Assembly (NCBI RefSeq): GCF_022758885.1
Contig: NZ_JALEBH010000001.1
Span: 620,001 to 684,000 of the forward strand
Direction: 5' to 3'
DNA from: Sphingobium sp. BYY-5
GTDB lineage: Bacteria > Pseudomonadota > Alphaproteobacteria > Sphingomonadales > Sphingomonadaceae
DNA: 64,000 nucleotides
Shown here: in pieces, positions 23,047-31,496 of the stretch
Position numbering within the stretch: position 1 is the first letter of the stretch
Layout: every line of letters starts with the position of its first letter
Translations under genes and position numbers: made by a program
Notes under the pieces: model-generated
What the model was told of the DNA's origin: nothing
Database searches by the model: none
What the model saw: the letters and a program-made list of their open reading frames with translations, nothing else

Positions 23047-24690
23047 ATGGCGTCAGCAAGTGCAGTTGCCGGTGGACGGCCGCCTGGCATTCTCGACCGG
23101 GAAAACATTGTCGCCGGCTCCGATTTCAACCGCTGGCTGGTGCCGCCCTGTGCGCTCGCCATCCATCTCTGCATCGGCATGGCCTATGGGTTCAGCGTGT
23201 TCTGGCTCCCGCTTTCGCGCGCAGTCGGGATCTCGAGCCCGGTGACCTGCGAGGGAATGTCGCTTCTAGGCGCGCTGACAACCACGAGTTGCGACTGGCG
23301 CGTGAGCGACCTCGTCTGGACCTATTCGATCTTCTTCGTCGTGCTGGGTGCCGCGGCGGCCATGTGGGGCGGCTGGCTCGAGCGCGCGGGGCCGCGTAAG
23401 GCGGGGGTCGTGGCAACCTGCTGCTGGTGTGGCGGCATGGCGCTGGGTGCTGTGGGCGTTGCGATGCACCAGCTCTGGCTGCTCTGGCTCGGCACCGGCC
23501 TTCTCGGCGGCATCGGTCTTGGAATCGGCTACATCACGCCGGTTTCCACCCTCATCAAATGGTTTCCCGATCGGCGCGGCATGGCGACAGGCATGGCCAT
23601 CATGGGCTTTGGCGGTGGTGCTATGATCGGCAGCCCGCTCGCCGACCGGCTGATGCACGCATTCGCCAGCCCCGCCGGGGTCGGTGTGTGGCAGACCTTC
23701 GCGGTACTCGCGATCGGCTATTTCGTCTTCATGCTGGCGGGCGCTTTCGGCTTTCGTGTGCCCACGGAGGGATGGCGACCGGTGGGCCGGACACCGCCAG
23801 CGACGATACATGCGTCGATCAGCCGTTTTCACGTCCATCTGAAAGACGCGCACAGGACGCCGCAATTCTGGCTGGTCTGGGGCGTGCTCCTGCTCAACGT
23901 TTCGGCCTCGATCGGCATCATCGGGGTCGCCTCGCCCATGCTGCAGGAAGTGTTTGGCGGCAGACTGATCGACAAGCCTGGTACGCTCTTCACCGCCTTC
24001 AACGATGCTGACAAGACTGCCGCTGCGGCCGTCGGCGCCGGCTTCGTCGGGCTCATCAGCCTCTTCAATATCGGCGGCCGGTTCTTCTGGGCGACCTCGT
24101 CTGACAAGCTCGGTCGCCAGCGGACCTTTGCCGTCATGACGGCAGCGGGCACGCTCCTCTATGGCCTCGCCGCACCGGCCCTGCTCGGCGGCTCCATCGG
24201 CCTCTTCATTCTCACCTTCTGCGTCTGCGCGTCCATGTATGGCGGTGGCTTCGCAACGGTGCCCGCCTATTTGGCGGATCTCTTCGGCACCAAGTTCGTC
24301 GGCGCAATCCATGGGCGCCTGCTGACGGCCTGGTCGACAGCAGGGGTTCTCGGGCCATTCATTGTCACGGCCCTTCGCGACAATCGCATCTCGGCCGGGA
24401 TTCCGCGCGATCAGGTCTACCAACCCATCTATTGGACACTCGCCACGCTCCTTGTGCTGGCCTTCATCCTCAACCTTCTCATCCGCCCGGTCCATCCGCG
24501 CTTCCATATGGCTGCGGACGAGATCGTTCCTGGCATTTCCGAGGTCGGGCACGGAACGGCTGTGGGGCCGAAGGTTGGCGGGCCGGCCCGCCCCAGCGCT
24601 GCTGTTCTCCTGGCGTGGATCGCGGTGGGCATCCCGATCGCATGGGGCATCTATCAGACCGCTGCGAAGGCAGCGGTGCTGCTCAAGTAG
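23047..24690 (+). CDS. OFA-type MFS transporter (oxalate/formate antiporter-like)
   Basis: This 547-residue protein has about 12 membrane helices plus an extended N-terminus. IHLCIGMAYGFSVFWLPLS, GIGLGIGYITPVSTLIKWFPD and RGMATGMAIMGFGGGAM are typical of the oxalate:formate antiporter (OFA) family. The substrate cannot be deduced; small monocarboxylates such as formate or lactate are family options. It follows clpB by 59 bases in the groES-led transcript. The presence of a formate-dehydrogenase-like enzyme in the same island makes a formate link attractive but unproven. Confidence 0.85.
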   Translation: MASASAVAGGRPPGILDRENIVAGSDFNRWLVPPCALAIHLCIGMAYGFSVFWLPLSRAVGISSPVTCEGMSLLGALTTTSCDWRVSDLVWTYSIFFVVLGAAAAMWGGWLERAGPRKAGVVATCCWCGGMALGAVGVAMHQLWLLWLGTGLLGGIGLGIGYITPVSTLIKWFPDRRGMATGMAIMGFGGGAMIGSPLADRLMHAFASPAGVGVWQTFAVLAIGYFVFMLAGAFGFRVPTEGWRPVGRTPPATIHASISRFHVHLKDAHRTPQFWLVWGVLLLNVSASIGIIGVASPMLQEVFGGRLIDKPGTLFTAFNDADKTAAAAVGAGFVGLISLFNIGGRFFWATSSDKLGRQRTFAVMTAAGTLLYGLAAPALLGGSIGLFILTFCVCASMYGGGFATVPAYLADLFGTKFVGAIHGRLLTAWSTAGVLGPFIVTALRDNRISAGIPRDQVYQPIYWTLATLLVLAFILNLLIRPVHPRFHMAADEIVPGISEVGHGTAVGPKVGGPARPSAAVLLAWIAVGIPIAWGIYQTAAKAAVLLK

Positions 24691-24713
24691 CTTTCGAGGA
24701 GGCCAGCGGACGC

Positions 24714-25625
24714 ATGGAACCGATCACTTTCAAGAACAAGGACAGGGTCGTCGCAGCCAATCTGCATCTTCCGCTTCCGTTCGACGATGCCAAGAAATAT
24801 CCGGCGCTGATCTGTGTCCATCCTTCCGGGCCAAGTCGGGACCAGGCACATGACTATGGCACGAAGCTGACCCAGCTCGGCTATGCGACGCTCGTACTGG
24901 ACGCCACATCGAAGACGAGCGCGGGCGAAGAGATCGGCACCGATCCTGGCGACCGGATCGAGAATATTCGCTGCGCGATCGACTATCTCGTCACCATGGC
25001 CTTCGTCGATGAAGGACGCATCGCAGCGGTGGGATTGGGCGCTGGTGCCGGCTACCTCGTGGGGGCGGCGATGTCGGACTACCGGATAGCCGCTCTCGCG
25101 GCCGTGGCGCCGGTCAATGTGGGCCGCATTCAGCGCGAGGGTGATCTGACGGCCGGCGCGGCGGCCGCGCGCCTGCGCGAGATCGGCCGCCAGAGGACGG
25201 CTGAAGCACAGGGAGCCGCCCCGAAGATTGTCGGCCTGGTGCCGGTAGCCGAGACGGAAGGCGCTGGCCCCGCGCGAACGCTCGACCTTGTGGAGGTTGT
25301 TGGATCCGGCGCGGCGGCCGGCGCCGAGCAGGCACCCACTGACTCGGCCAGCCTGCGCCTTGCGGACCTTGGCGCGGTATTCACGTTCGACGCATTTCAT
25401 CTGGCGGACCAGTTGCTCGTACAGCCCCTGCAGGTGGTGATCGGTGACACCGACGATCCCTTTGGGTCTTACCGGGATGGCTTCCGGCTGTTTGATGCAG
25501 CTCGATCGGAACAAAAGGACATCGATATAATCGAGCAGTGCACGCACAATGATTTCTACAACGACCCCGACAGGATCAGCGCTGTTACGGCCAGGATCGG
25601 GACGTTCCTTAAAGACAATCTCTAG
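24714..25625 (+). CDS. Alpha/beta-hydrolase-fold protein of unknown activity
   Basis: This 303-residue protein resembles the YcjY-type dienelactone-hydrolase-like group: LICVHPSGPSRDQAHDYGTKL for the oxyanion region and TLVLDATSKTSAG after it. At the position of the nucleophile elbow it reads GLGAGAGYLVGAA, so the G-x-S-x-G serine is not present. A histidine is near the end (EQCTHNDFYN). The middle (residues ~140-210) is unusually rich in Ala and Gly. The ATG at 24714 has a GGAGG site and follows the transporter gene by 23 bases. Confidence 0.65.
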   Translation: MEPITFKNKDRVVAANLHLPLPFDDAKKYPALICVHPSGPSRDQAHDYGTKLTQLGYATLVLDATSKTSAGEEIGTDPGDRIENIRCAIDYLVTMAFVDEGRIAAVGLGAGAGYLVGAAMSDYRIAALAAVAPVNVGRIQREGDLTAGAAAARLREIGRQRTAEAQGAAPKIVGLVPVAETEGAGPARTLDLVEVVGSGAAAGAEQAPTDSASLRLADLGAVFTFDAFHLADQLLVQPLQVVIGDTDDPFGSYRDGFRLFDAARSEQKDIDIIEQCTHNDFYNDPDRISAVTARIGTFLKDNL

Positions 25626-25664
25626 ATGTTGCCCGCCCGCGAGCGCGGACGAAGGAGTGACGTT

Positions 25665-26264
25665 ATGGCAAAGATATTGGTGCTCTATTATTCGAGCTAT
25701 GGTCACATAGAGAAGATGGCCGAGGCTATTGCGGAAGGAGCGCGAAGCGCCGGAGCGAGCGTCGACATCAAACGGGTGCCCGAAACGGTTCCTGAAGAAG
25801 TGGCCCGCGCGTCGCATTTCAAGCTCGATCAGGCGGCGCCCATCGCGACCATCGAAGATCTGGAGAGCTATGACGCGATCGTCATCGGAACCGGAACGCG
25901 GTTCGGCCGCATCTCCTCGCAGATGGCGGCCTTTCTCGATCGCGCCGGCGGTCTCTGGGCGAAAGGAGCGCTGATCGGCAAGGTCGGTGCGGCATTCACC
26001 TCTACGGGATCGCAACATGGCGGCCAGGAGACGACACTCTTCTCGCTTATCACTAACATGCTGCATTTCGGAATGACGATCGTTGGTCTCGATTACGGCT
26101 TCGCCGGCCAGATGGGTTGGGATGTGGTTCGAGGTGGAGCGCCCTACGGTGCCACGACGATTGCCGGGAGCGACGGCAGTCGCCAACCCGATGCGAACGA
26201 CCTGGCCGGGGCTGCTTATCTCGGCCGCAAGGTCGCGGACGTCGCGACCCGGTTGTTCGGATGA
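25665..26264 (+). CDS. wrbA: NAD(P)H:quinone oxidoreductase, WrbA-like flavoprotein
   Basis: The 199-residue flavodoxin-like protein has the FMN phosphate loop [18 protein letters not shown], the [19 protein letters not shown] block and [15 protein letters not shown]. These are diagnostic of the WrbA (type IV quinone reductase) family. It reduces quinones by two electrons and so avoids semiquinone radicals. The frame is open from 25626, but the ATG at 25665 has a GAAGGAG site and gives the family N-terminus. Confidence 0.93.
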   Translation: MAKILVLYYSSYGHIEKMAEAIAEGARSAGASVDIKRVPETVPEEVARASHFKLDQAAPIATIEDLESYDAIVIGTGTRFGRISSQMAAFLDRAGGLWAKGALIGKVGAAFTSTGSQHGGQETTLFSLITNMLHFGMTIVGLDYGFAGQMGWDVVRGGAPYGATTIAGSDGSRQPDANDLAGAAYLGRKVADVATRLFG

Positions 26265-26286
26265 CAATGGTGCGGAGGGCCCCTGC

Positions 26287-27270
26287 TTGACGACGGTAGC
26301 AACAGGATCAAGCGCCGAACCGCATTCGTCGCGGCTGACCGTCTATGCCGCCTTGGCCGGGAACGTCGCGGTGGCGTGTACGAAACTCGCCGCTGCCGTT
26401 GTCACCGGAAGCGCTGCGATGTTCAGCGAAGCCGTCCACTCGATCGTCGATACCGGCAACGAGGGGCTGCTTCTCTATGGCTTCCGACAATCTGAGCGTC
26501 GCCCGAATCTCGTCCACCCCTTTGGATATGGCCGCGAGCTCTATTTTTGGAGCTTCATCGTGGCTCTGCTTCTGTTCGGGCTCGGCGCTGGCGTCTCGCT
26601 CTACCAGGGCGTGCGCCATGTGATCGATCCGGAGCCGATCGAATATGCGCTGGTAAGCTATGTGGTGCTCGGTCTGTCGTTCGTGTTCGAAGGCGCGTCC
26701 TGGATCGTGGCGTGGCGCGGCTTCAAGCGGGCGCGGGGCGATCTGAGCTTTTGGAGAGCATTCCGCCAGAGCAAGGATCCGCCCGCCTTCATGGTCCTCT
26801 TCGAGGATAGTGCAGCGCTCATCGGCATCGCCTTCGCGGGCGCGGGGATCATGGCCGCTGACTTCCTTGACATGCCGGTGTTCGACGGCATCGCTTCGAT
26901 CCTCATAGGTTTGGTCCTGGCGATCACCGCCGGCCTGCTGGCCATCGAGAGCAAGAGCCTGCTGATCGGTGAGCGGGCACCGCCGGCGCTGGTCGAGGCG
27001 ATTTGCCGTTTGGTGGAAGAGCAGCCGGGGGTCGCTAACGCGAACAGCGCGCTCACGGCGCAACTGTCGCCGCATCAATCGATCGTCGCGCTCAGCATCG
27101 AGTTCGAGGACGGTCTGATGACCGATCAGATCGAGGATTGCGTGGCAGGGCTCGAAGCAAGGGTTCGCGCCGCTCATCCGGATGTGGTCGCATTGTTCGT
27201 GAAGCCGCAGACTCTGCGGCAGTTCGAGTCAGCGACGCGGAAGCGCTTCGGCAGTTATCCGATCAATTGA
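26287..27270 (+). CDS. Cation diffusion facilitator (CDF) family transporter
   Basis: The 327-residue protein starts at a TTG (26287) preceded by GGAGGG; this fits the conserved region that begins about 15 residues later. It has about six membrane helices, the metal-site motif AMFSEAVHSIVDTGNE in helix 2, HPFGYGRE, a second acidic site in helix 5 (FEDSAALIG) and a soluble C-terminal domain. CDF proteins export divalent metals (Zn, Mn, Fe or Co) for protons. The first site (S-E-x2-H-S-x2-D) is of the H-D type; substrate cannot be fixed from sequence alone. Confidence 0.85.
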   Translation: MTTVATGSSAEPHSSRLTVYAALAGNVAVACTKLAAAVVTGSAAMFSEAVHSIVDTGNEGLLLYGFRQSERRPNLVHPFGYGRELYFWSFIVALLLFGLGAGVSLYQGVRHVIDPEPIEYALVSYVVLGLSFVFEGASWIVAWRGFKRARGDLSFWRAFRQSKDPPAFMVLFEDSAALIGIAFAGAGIMAADFLDMPVFDGIASILIGLVLAITAGLLAIESKSLLIGERAPPALVEAICRLVEEQPGVANANSALTAQLSPHQSIVALSIEFEDGLMTDQIEDCVAGLEARVRAAHPDVVALFVKPQTLRQFESATRKRFGSYPIN

Positions 27271-27342
27271 GGCCACCCGAGGGCGGCCGGCAAATAGTGG
27301 AAGTTTTGCAGCAAATGCCAGCCAGGAGACAGGGAGGAAGAT

Positions 27343-27906
27343 ATGAGCAACTATAGTAAGGCCCAGGGACTGTTTCCCATCGAAGACGGCTCGAAGGGTT
27401 GGGGTTGGATCCTGGCCTATGGAATTTTCTTGATATTCGGCGGGATACTGGCGTTTTTCAATCCGATCGCCACTGGCTTCGCGACCGGCGTCGTCTTCGG
27501 TGTCAGTCTCGTCATCTATGGCGTGTTCGCGATTATCGCGGGCGTCTCCGCCTTGTCGACGCGGTCCAAAATACTTGAGATCCTGCTCGGGATCATCGCT
27601 ATCCTCGCCGGGGCGTTCGTCCTGTTCGACCCGTTCCAAGGTGCGGCATCGCTCGGATGGGCGATCGGGCTCTGGCTTCTCGTCTCGGGCATCTTCCAGA
27701 TCATCTATGTGTTCCAGGGTGGTCATGACCGCGTCTGGCGCGCACTGCTCGGCGTGATCGACATCGTGCTGGGCGGGTATCTGGTGATCAGCGGGCCCCT
27801 CACCGGGCTTGCCTTCGTGGCTGCCATGGTCGGTTTCAGCTTCCTGTTCCGCGGCTTTTTCCTCACCAGCCTTGCCTTTACACTGCGAAAGGCCGCGCGG
27901 ACCTGA
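27343..27906 (+). CDS. HdeD family (DUF308) membrane protein
   Basis: The 187-residue protein has six predicted membrane helices in three similar pairs, with the recurrent pattern GWGWILAYGIFLIFGGILAFFNP, as in the HdeD family. HdeD is linked to acid resistance at high cell density in E. coli. The ATG at 27343 follows AGGGAGGAAG. It lies in the long plus-strand series after clpB. Confidence 0.88.
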   Translation: MSNYSKAQGLFPIEDGSKGWGWILAYGIFLIFGGILAFFNPIATGFATGVVFGVSLVIYGVFAIIAGVSALSTRSKILEILLGIIAILAGAFVLFDPFQGAASLGWAIGLWLLVSGIFQIIYVFQGGHDRVWRALLGVIDIVLGGYLVISGPLTGLAFVAAMVGFSFLFRGFFLTSLAFTLRKAART

Positions 27907-27977
27907 TGGGGCATCGTCATGCAATGCTTGCCGCGGCACAAACGCACGACCCTTGCGAGGGGGCAGGCGGGCTGTGG

Positions 27978-27990
27978 TGACAGGCTGTCA
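27978..27990 (+). promoter_or_regulatory. Single operator-like palindrome upstream of the bestrophin-like gene
   Basis: TGACAGGCTGTCA keeps the GACA-N3-TGTC core of the island operators. It is single: no partner 22-23 bases away and no -24/-12 promoter was found before the gene at 28087. It may be chance or a degenerate site. Confidence 0.25.
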
Positions 27991-28086
27991 TATCCGACCT
28001 GCCACGGCCCGGTCGTCCTGCAGGCAGCTCGCTCAAGAGGAACGAGATGCGCGCGAATTCCATTCTGACCAGGAAACAGACGGAAC

Positions 28087-28983
28087 ATGATCGTAAGATC
28101 GCAACCCAGCCTCAAGGATGTTCTGACTGCCATACATGGCTCAATTCTGCCGCGCATCGCGCGCCGACTTGGAACAATCGCCCTTGTGAGCGTCATCGCG
28201 ATCCTGGCCGCAAAGGATCATCCGGGCATCTTCGCGCGGATTTCCGCCATGCCCTTCACGTTGATCGGCATCGCGCTCTCGGTGTTCATGAGCTTCAGGA
28301 ACAACGCCTGCTACACGCGATGGTGGGAGGGCCGCCAGCTATGGGGAGAGCTGATCGTCGCGTCCCGCTGCCTCGCGCGCCAAACATCGAATTTCAAGGA
28401 GGAGGATCGGAACGACCTCCTGCGCGGCATTTGTGGCTTCGCTTCGGGTCTGGCGGCGCGGCTCCGCGGCGCCGATGAACCTGCGGCGATCAAGTTGTGG
28501 ATCAAAATTGGACCAGCAGCCAAGGGACCCAACCCGACCAACGCCGTGTTGAATCAGTTGGGGGAGCTGCTCCTCAAGCTGATGGGCGAGGGCGCTATCA
28601 CGCCGATCCATTATTCGGTTCTCGAGCGAGAGATGCACCGTTTGTCCGAGGTACAGGGCGCATGCGAGCGTATCGCCTCGACGCCGGTTCCATTCGCCTA
28701 TTCGCTTCTGTTACAGCGCACTGCGCTGATCTTCTGCGTGATGCTGCCATTCGCGCTGGCAGGCTCGTTGGATTGGTGGACGCTCCTGCCGGTGCTGCTC
28801 ACCGCCTACACCTTCTTCGGTCTCGACGCGCTCGGCCACCAGCTCGAGGATCCGTTTGGTCTCGAGCCGAATTGCCTCCCTCTCTATGCGCTTCGACGAA
28901 CCGTTGAGCGCGAGATGCTCGCGCTTCTCGCTGTCGATGATCTTCCCGCCCCGGCTGAGCCGCGGAACGGTATCCTGAGCTGA
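28087..28983 (+). CDS. Bestrophin-like (UPF0187) membrane protein
   Basis: This 298-residue protein carries the bestrophin family signature SFRNNACYTRWWEGRQLWGEL in the first third and GLDALGHQLEDPFGLEPNCLPL near the end. Bacterial bestrophins form pentameric cation or anion channels. The ATG at 28087 is used; the gap to the previous gene is 180 bases and contains a single operator-like palindrome. Confidence 0.88.
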   Translation: MIVRSQPSLKDVLTAIHGSILPRIARRLGTIALVSVIAILAAKDHPGIFARISAMPFTLIGIALSVFMSFRNNACYTRWWEGRQLWGELIVASRCLARQTSNFKEEDRNDLLRGICGFASGLAARLRGADEPAAIKLWIKIGPAAKGPNPTNAVLNQLGELLLKLMGEGAITPIHYSVLEREMHRLSEVQGACERIASTPVPFAYSLLLQRTALIFCVMLPFALAGSLDWWTLLPVLLTAYTFFGLDALGHQLEDPFGLEPNCLPLYALRRTVEREMLALLAVDDLPAPAEPRNGILS

Positions 28984-28995
28984 GAAAGGGGCGGC

Positions 28996-29980
28996 ATGTC
29001 CTTTCACTTCGCGACTCTATGGTATGTGGCCGAATGGATTGTGCGGATCGGTGCGCTGCTGGTCGTGCCGCAGCGGCGCACGGCAAACGCCACCCGCGCC
29101 TGGCTGTTGCTCATCTTCTTCCTGCCGATTCCAGGCCTGCTGCTCTACCTCCTCATTGGAAGTCCTCGCTTTCCCGCATGGAGGACAGAGCGGTTCGCGT
29201 CCTTGGTGCCCTATTTCCGCGAAACCGTGTTGGCATCGGCGGAGAACTCGCCGGAGCTCGGCGACAAGGCGGCAATCGCCGAGCTGGCCGACGATCTTGG
29301 CCGCATGCCGGTGGTCTCGGGCAATTCTGTTGAGCTGATCGACGTCTATGACGCCGTGATCAACAGGCTCGAACAGGACATCGACGGCGCCAACAGTTTC
29401 GTTCACCTCCTCGTCTACATCTTTGCCGACGATCATGTCGGGCAACGCATTGCTGCGGCGCTGGGCCGAGCGGTCAAGCGAGGCGTCGAGGCACGGGTCA
29501 TGTTCGATCCGGTCGGCTCGCACAGCTGGCGCAAGGGAACCTTGAAAATGCTGCGGAGCCAGGGTGTCGATGTTCGGGAGGCACTGCCCTGGTGCATATT
29601 GCGCGACCGCTCGCGCGGAGACATGCGCGATCATCGCAAGCTCTTCGTCATCGACGGGCACATCGGATATGCGGGATCGCAAAATCTCGTGGCGAAGGAT
29701 TTCCGGCCTGGCGTCGTGAACCATGAATTGGTCGCCAGGGTGACCGGTCCCGCCGTCGCGGAGATGGAAGCGATCGTGCGCGGCGACTGGTGCCTGGAGA
29801 CCGGCGTGATGCCGGACCATCCCATTCGCGTCCCCGATGCGACGGGCACCGCTATCGTCCAGCTCCTGCCGAGCGGGGCCGATTATCGGCTCGAGGGCTT
29901 CGAGTCCTTGCTCGTGTGGCAGATACATCAGGCCACGGAGCGCATGGTGCTGGTGACGCCCTATTTCATACCGGATGTCA
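28996..29980 (+). pseudogene. Cardiolipin synthase, truncated after the first phospholipase D domain
   Basis: The visible gene starts with two membrane helices (ATRAWLLLIFFLPIPGLLLYLL) followed by the first PLD-type domain, with the motif DHRKLFVIDGHIGYAGSQN. It normally continues with a second HKD domain. Homology stops right after LVTPYFIPD near 29975. The frame then stays open to 30264 with only low-complexity Arg/Pro/Leu-rich residues, a shadow of the opposite-strand gene. The second catalytic motif is missing, so cardiolipin synthesis is not expected. A deletion or insertion junction at ~29975-29990 is the likely cause. Confidence 0.8.
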
Positions 29981-30229
29981 AATGGCCCTATCGGCCGCTT
30001 TATCGACGGCTGCATCCGCTTCGGAGACGCCTTCTTCTTCTTCGGCGGCCGCGGCATCGTCCTCGGCAACCAGGTCAGCATCCGTTGGTGTCTCGTCACC
30101 CGGAACGGGAGGAGGCACAACAGCGTCTGCGGCGCGTTTCACCGCGTTGTCCGCGGCCGCCTCATCTGCGCCCTGCTCGGCGGCCGCTTCGTTGTCGAGT
30201 GACTCTAGGTCAGCGTCGGATTTACCCAT
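29978..30229 (-). CDS. Small acidic, disordered protein, probably truncated
   Basis: This is an 83-residue protein with Ala, Asp and Glu as dominant residues and a run VAEDDAAAAEEEEGVSEAD. It has no hydrophobic core and is probably disordered. The ATG at 30229 has a good site (GGAGAGCAACC). The stop at 29978-29980 lies in what remains of the cardiolipin synthase gene on the other strand, so the reading frame ends by chance beyond the junction; the original protein was probably longer. I do not recognise the family. Confidence 0.5.
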   Translation of the reverse strand: MGKSDADLESLDNEAAAEQGADEAAADNAVKRAADAVVPPPVPGDETPTDADLVAEDDAAAAEEEEGVSEADAAVDKAADRAI

Positions 30230-30412
30230 GGTTGCTCTCCATTGCTCGAGATCGCGCCCTTTGAAGCGGTTCAAAGCGGCCCTGTGCACCTAAACGGAAT
30301 GCGCAGCACATTGATCTGTTCCTACGCTGCGACAGCCGTCCAAAGATTGACCATGTAACTGTGCCCTGAGTTTCTCAACGAGCACCAAATATCGACAGGA
30401 GGATAGATTATC

Positions 30413-30658
30413 ATGATGGAAGAAGATCTACCATTGGGACATCGCGATATTGAACCGCTGATCTTGCGCGCGCTGGTCCGCACGCTGGTGGCCAAAGGTT
30501 TGCTCTCGGAAGATGATGTCCGGTCCCTCCTGTTTGAGGCGGCCAGGGGCCTGGCGATCGTTGGGGGCACTCTCACGCCGCAGGCGACCCGCGATATCGT
30601 GAACGAGGATCTGATCCGGCCCTTCCTGGAGGATCAGAAGCCGCAGCCCCTCGACTGA
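30413..30658 (+). CDS. Hypothetical 81-residue protein
   Basis: The ATG pair at 30413/30416 follows a strong AGGAGGA site. The protein is mostly helical by composition (HRDIEPLILRALVRTLVAKG...EDDVRSLLFEAARG) with no membrane segment or cysteine. I do not recognise it. It stands alone between the truncated cardiolipin synthase and the mscL end of the minus-strand operon. Confidence 0.65.
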   Translation: MMEEDLPLGHRDIEPLILRALVRTLVAKGLLSEDDVRSLLFEAARGLAIVGGTLTPQATRDIVNEDLIRPFLEDQKPQPLD

Positions 30659-30708
30659 ATTGGAGCTGTCTCCCTAGGCATTGACGAAAACCGCGCGGGG
30701 TGGGCCAG

Positions 30709-30852
30709 ATGAGATTTCAGATTAGCGGACTGCACCAGAATGTCCTTTGGGTCATTTACGCTGCGAGCCGAGCGACAGCAGAGCATATGGCGGCCTTGTT
30801 CCGCAAGGAAGGCTACGCCAATGTGACTATTCGGGATCAGGAGGCATCTTAA
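30709..30852 (+). CDS. Possible 47-residue small protein
   Basis: ATG at 30709 after a G-rich GCGGGGTGGG stretch. The product begins MRFQISGLHQNVLWVIYAAS and ends in FRKEGYANVTIRDQEAS. The composition is protein-like rather than the Arg/Pro-rich pattern of spurious frames. It is not recognised and may not be translated. Confidence 0.4.
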   Translation: MRFQISGLHQNVLWVIYAASRATAEHMAALFRKEGYANVTIRDQEAS

Positions 30853-31002
30853 GCTCGCGAGTAGTCAGATTGTACAGACGCTGGGTTTGAAACATTCGCG
30901 CCCTCGATGAGAATCGCTCGGCGCAGAGATCGGACGAGCCGGCCAACTCGGTCGACTCGTCCATGACCATCCGGGCAGAAGAATTTTCGCGCGAACAGCG
31001 GG
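30853..31002. other. Non-coding gap before the mscL 3' end
   Basis: Nothing was seen here beyond a generic convergent intergenic region. Confidence 0.4.
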
Positions 31003-31437
31003 TCACTTCTTCAGAGCGTCGCGGATCTCGCGAAGCAACACGACCTCGGCGCTGTCAGGAGCGGGTGCTCCTTCAGCGGTCTGCTGGGCCGCCATTGCCT
31101 TGTTGACGCTCCGCACCAGCAGGAAAATGATGAAGGCGAGGATCAGGAAATTGACGGCCTGCGTCACGAACTCGCCGTAACCAAGCAACGGCACGCCCGC
31201 CTTTTTGAGGGCGGCATAGTCGGTCGAATTGGCAAGAGCCGCCGGAACCTTGTCAGGTGAAAGGATGATGAAATGGCTCGAAAAGTCCAGGCCGCCGAAT
31301 ATCTTGCCGATCACTGGCATGATCACGTCCTCGGTGAACGACGTCACGATCTTCCCGAATGCGGCGCCGATGATCACCGCGACCGCGAGATCGATCACAT
31401 TGCCGCGTGCGATGAAGGTTTTGAACTCGCTGAACAT
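31003..31437 (-). CDS. mscL: Large-conductance mechanosensitive channel
   Basis: The 144-residue protein has the family N-terminus [20 protein letters not shown] followed by the first helix [18 protein letters not shown], a second helix ([18 protein letters not shown]) and a charged C-terminal helix. It opens as an emergency valve on hypo-osmotic shock. It is the last gene of the minus-strand series dnaK-dnaJ-cbpM-ndh-mscL, 59 bases after the dehydrogenase gene. Confidence 0.95.
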   Translation of the reverse strand: MFSEFKTFIARGNVIDLAVAVIIGAAFGKIVTSFTEDVIMPVIGKIFGGLDFSSHFIILSPDKVPAALANSTDYAALKKAGVPLLGYGEFVTQAVNFLILAFIIFLLVRSVNKAMAAQQTAEGAPAPDSAEVVLLREIRDALKK

Positions 31438-31496
31438 ATCCCATTCCTCCTGTCAGTTGCTTGGTTGATGGCTCGGAACGCGCATGCCGATGTCGG

